Shown here piece after piece: positions 47,194 to 48,692 of a stretch of DNA of 48,692 nucleotides. This DNA comes from Chromatiales bacterium. GTDB taxonomy: Bacteria; Pseudomonadota; Gammaproteobacteria; Chromatiales; Chromatiaceae. Under the pieces are notes generated by a model. That model had not been told where the DNA came from. It ran no database searches and saw only the letters and a program-made list of their open reading frames with translations. The DNA lies in contig JAQYVO010000119.1 of the NCBI GenBank assembly GCA_030145425.1, positions 1-48,692 of the forward strand, given 5' to 3'. The position numbers were made by a program, and so were the translations under genes. The first letter of the stretch is position 1, and every line of letters starts with the position of its first letter.

Positions 47194-48156
47194 TTATAGC
47201 TTCCCACCCTTCAGGGTGCACTCCACCCAGTCCTGAAGGCACAAATCCAGTGCGTGGCGCCAATGTGGGAGCCGCTGGCCGAATGTCCGGAATAGTTTTT
47301 CTCCCGACATGGCAGAGAACGGCGGGCGGGGTGCCGGAACCGGGTACTCCGACGTGGGTGTCGGACTGATTTCCTTTATACGGTTTTCGATCACCCCTGA
47401 TGTATCCGCGAGAATCGCCTTCGCAAACCCATACCAGCTAGTCGTGCCCGATGAGGTCAGGTTGTAGATCCCTTTTATCTCTGACAGGTACTCCCTGAAG
47501 TCGAGATTGTTTCCGGAGCTCGAGCTGCAGGCGGCCCGGGACAGAATATGCGCAGTCGACTCGGCAATCATCCGGCTCCAGGTGGGGCTGCCGGTCTGGT
47601 CATCGACGATCTTAAGGGTTTCTCTCTCCCTGGCGAGTCGCAGCATGGTCAAAAGAAAATTCTTTCCCCGGGTGCCGTAAACCCAGCTGGTGCGCAGTAT
47701 CAGATAGGAACCGCCGACTGCCTCGATGGCACGGTCCCCCTCGAGCTTGGTCCTTCCGTAGGTGTTGACCGGCTCGGGGGTGTCGGTCTCTTCATAAGGC
47801 GTGGCGGAGGTCCCGTCGAACACATAATCGGTCGAATAGTGAATCAGTGCGGCACCCAGTTTGTGTGCCTCTTCGGCAAGAACGCCCGGGGCCTTTCCGT
47901 TGATGGCCATCGCCTTGTCGAACTCCTCCTCGGCCTTGTCCACCTCCGTGTAGGCGGCGGCGTTGACGATCAGCACCGGTCGGATCTCCCGTACCAGTGA
48001 ACAAATGGCATCAGGTACAGCAAGATCCAGAGGCAGATTTTTGTCTGACCGATCCGCGACCACCAGATTTCCCAGTGGTGCGAGGGCCCGCTGGAGTTCC
48101 CAGCCAACCTGGCCGTTCTTTCCGATCAGGAGAATGTTCTGCAGGTCTTTATCCAT
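47194..48156 (-). CDS. rfbD: dTDP-4-dehydrorhamnose reductase
   Basis: 320-residue NADPH-dependent enzyme for the last step of dTDP-L-rhamnose synthesis. Motifs: cofactor loop LIGKNGQVGWEL near residue 8, VNAAAYTEVDKAEEE near 65, the catalytic YSTDYVFDG near 105 and the YxxxK pair in YGRTKLEGD near 130. The start is the ATG at 48156, which overlaps the rfbC stop (ATGGATAA); the longer frame adds 15 residues that are merely rfbC read in another frame. It is transcribed towards the GH9 gene. Confidence 0.94.
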   Translation of the reverse strand: MDKDLQNILLIGKNGQVGWELQRALAPLGNLVVADRSDKNLPLDLAVPDAICSLVREIRPVLIVNAAAYTEVDKAEEEFDKAMAINGKAPGVLAEEAHKLGAALIHYSTDYVFDGTSATPYEETDTPEPVNTYGRTKLEGDRAIEAVGGSYLILRTSWVYGTRGKNFLLTMLRLARERETLKIVDDQTGSPTWSRMIAESTAHILSRAACSSSSGNNLDFREYLSEIKGIYNLTSSGTTSWYGFAKAILADTSGVIENRIKEISPTPTSEYPVPAPRPPFSAMSGEKLFRTFGQRLPHWRHALDLCLQDWVECTLKGGKL

Positions 48157-48692
48157 AGGATGGGAGCCTTTCTCGGGGCAGTTTTGCGAGGGTGGGTGCA
48201 TCGCGGTCTTTTAACGACAGTTCGGGGTTTGTGACAGGCCAATCGATGCCGATGTCGGGATCGTTCCAGAAGATGGACACTTCTGCCTGGGGATTATAAA
48301 TATCCGTGCATTTGTAGGAGAATAGGGCTGTGTCGCTGGTAACGCAGAAGCCGTGGGCATACCCAACTGGTACAAATAGCTGGCGTCTATTTTCCGCAGA
48401 CAGCGCCACCCCCATCCATTTCCCGAATGTGGGAGAGCCCACCCGGATATCCACAACCACATCGTAGACCTCTCCCTGGAGAACCTGCACCAGTTTGCCC
48501 TGGGCATTGGGCTTCTGGTAGTGCAAACCCCTGAGAATGCCCGATCGTGAAAAAGAGAGGTTGTCTTGTATGAATCCGGACGGTATCCCTGCCTGTTCAT
48601 AGCATTCCCGATTCCAGGTCTCGAGAAAAAAGCCGCGCGCATCGCCGAAAACCTTGGGGTCAATGATCAACACGCCGGGCAGGTCTGTTTCA
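48149..48692 (-). CDS. rfbC: dTDP-4-dehydrorhamnose 3,5-epimerase (5' end outside window)
   Basis: The cupin epimerase that precedes RfbD in the dTDP-L-rhamnose pathway. Visible are IIDPKVFGDARGFFLETWN, the catalytic histidine region RGLHYQKPNAQGKLVQVL, VPVGYAHGFCV and IDWPVTNPELSLKDRDAP. The frame continues open to the window edge, with ETDLPGVLIID encoded before the first internal start. The true start therefore lies outside and only a few residues are missing. rfbA and rfbB would be expected just beyond. Confidence 0.93.
   Translation of the reverse strand, partial: ETDLPGVLIIDPKVFGDARGFFLETWNRECYEQAGIPSGFIQDNLSFSRSGILRGLHYQKPNAQGKLVQVLQGEVYDVVVDIRVGSPTFGKWMGVALSAENRRQLFVPVGYAHGFCVTSDTALFSYKCTDIYNPQAEVSIFWNDPDIGIDWPVTNPELSLKDRDAPTLAKLPRERLPSYG

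Overview
The window is a stretch of a gammaproteobacterial chromosome. Gene content, the tex/csrA/tonB families and the match of one regulator to Vibrio LuxO point to this class; free-living or symbiotic sulfur-oxidising relatives would fit, but nothing here fixes the genus. Most genes are GC-rich. The stretch around 14.1-20.1 kb and the short-chain dehydrogenase at 11.2 kb are visibly AT-richer and look like accessory DNA.

Layout: (1) 1-1964, tex (minus, cut by the window edge). (2) 2351-8788, a tightly overlapping seven-gene operon: TonB-dependent receptor, periplasmic protein, NapH/NosR-type 4Fe-4S membrane protein, DsbD_2/TauE-SafE-type membrane protein, ExbB, ExbD and TonB, behind a near-consensus FNR-type box. 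(3) 9.3-14.1 kb, SulP anion transporter, dehydrogenase, an unknown membrane-anchored protein and a DMT exporter. (4) 14.2-20.1 kb, an accessory patch with a truncated LysR gene, a YiiX-type cysteine hydrolase, an orphan cytochrome c, a small unknown protein, a PilZ protein and two csrA paralogues separated by a transcript end that carries an AGGA-loop hairpin. (5) 20.1-32.7 kb, a dense signalling island. (6) 32.8-47.1 kb, an exopolysaccharide cluster (flippase, acyltransferase, three GT4 glycosyltransferases, ExeA-like ATPase, Wzc-like and Wza-like export proteins, GH9 glucanase). (7) 47.2-48.7 kb, dTDP-rhamnose genes rfbD and rfbC on the opposite strand.

The signalling island is the main discovery candidate. 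On the minus strand run H-NOX (haem gas sensor), a soluble hybrid histidine kinase, a PhnD-family periplasmic binding protein, a membrane hybrid kinase, a LuxO-like sigma-54 activator and a GH100 invertase. Divergently run a stand-alone Hpt protein, a receiver-PP2C phosphatase, an RsbW-like anti-sigma kinase and a STAS anti-anti-sigma protein. Both hybrid kinases end in a receiver and lack an Hpt domain, so the Hpt protein is the natural shuttle. It could feed a LuxU-LuxO-type branch (as for Vibrio H-NOX/HqsK) and an HptB-HsbR-HsbA-type branch (as in Pseudomonas).

In the divergent H-NOX/hpt intergenic region I can see two back-to-back sigma-54-type -24/-12 elements with a LuxO-type operator, TCGCAATATGCAA, between them. 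Further -24/-12 matches precede the STAS gene and the GH9 gene. The inference is a nitric-oxide plus periplasmic-ligand phosphorelay that controls itself, a partner switch and the adjoining exopolysaccharide operon. All promoter calls are by eye and need a proper search.
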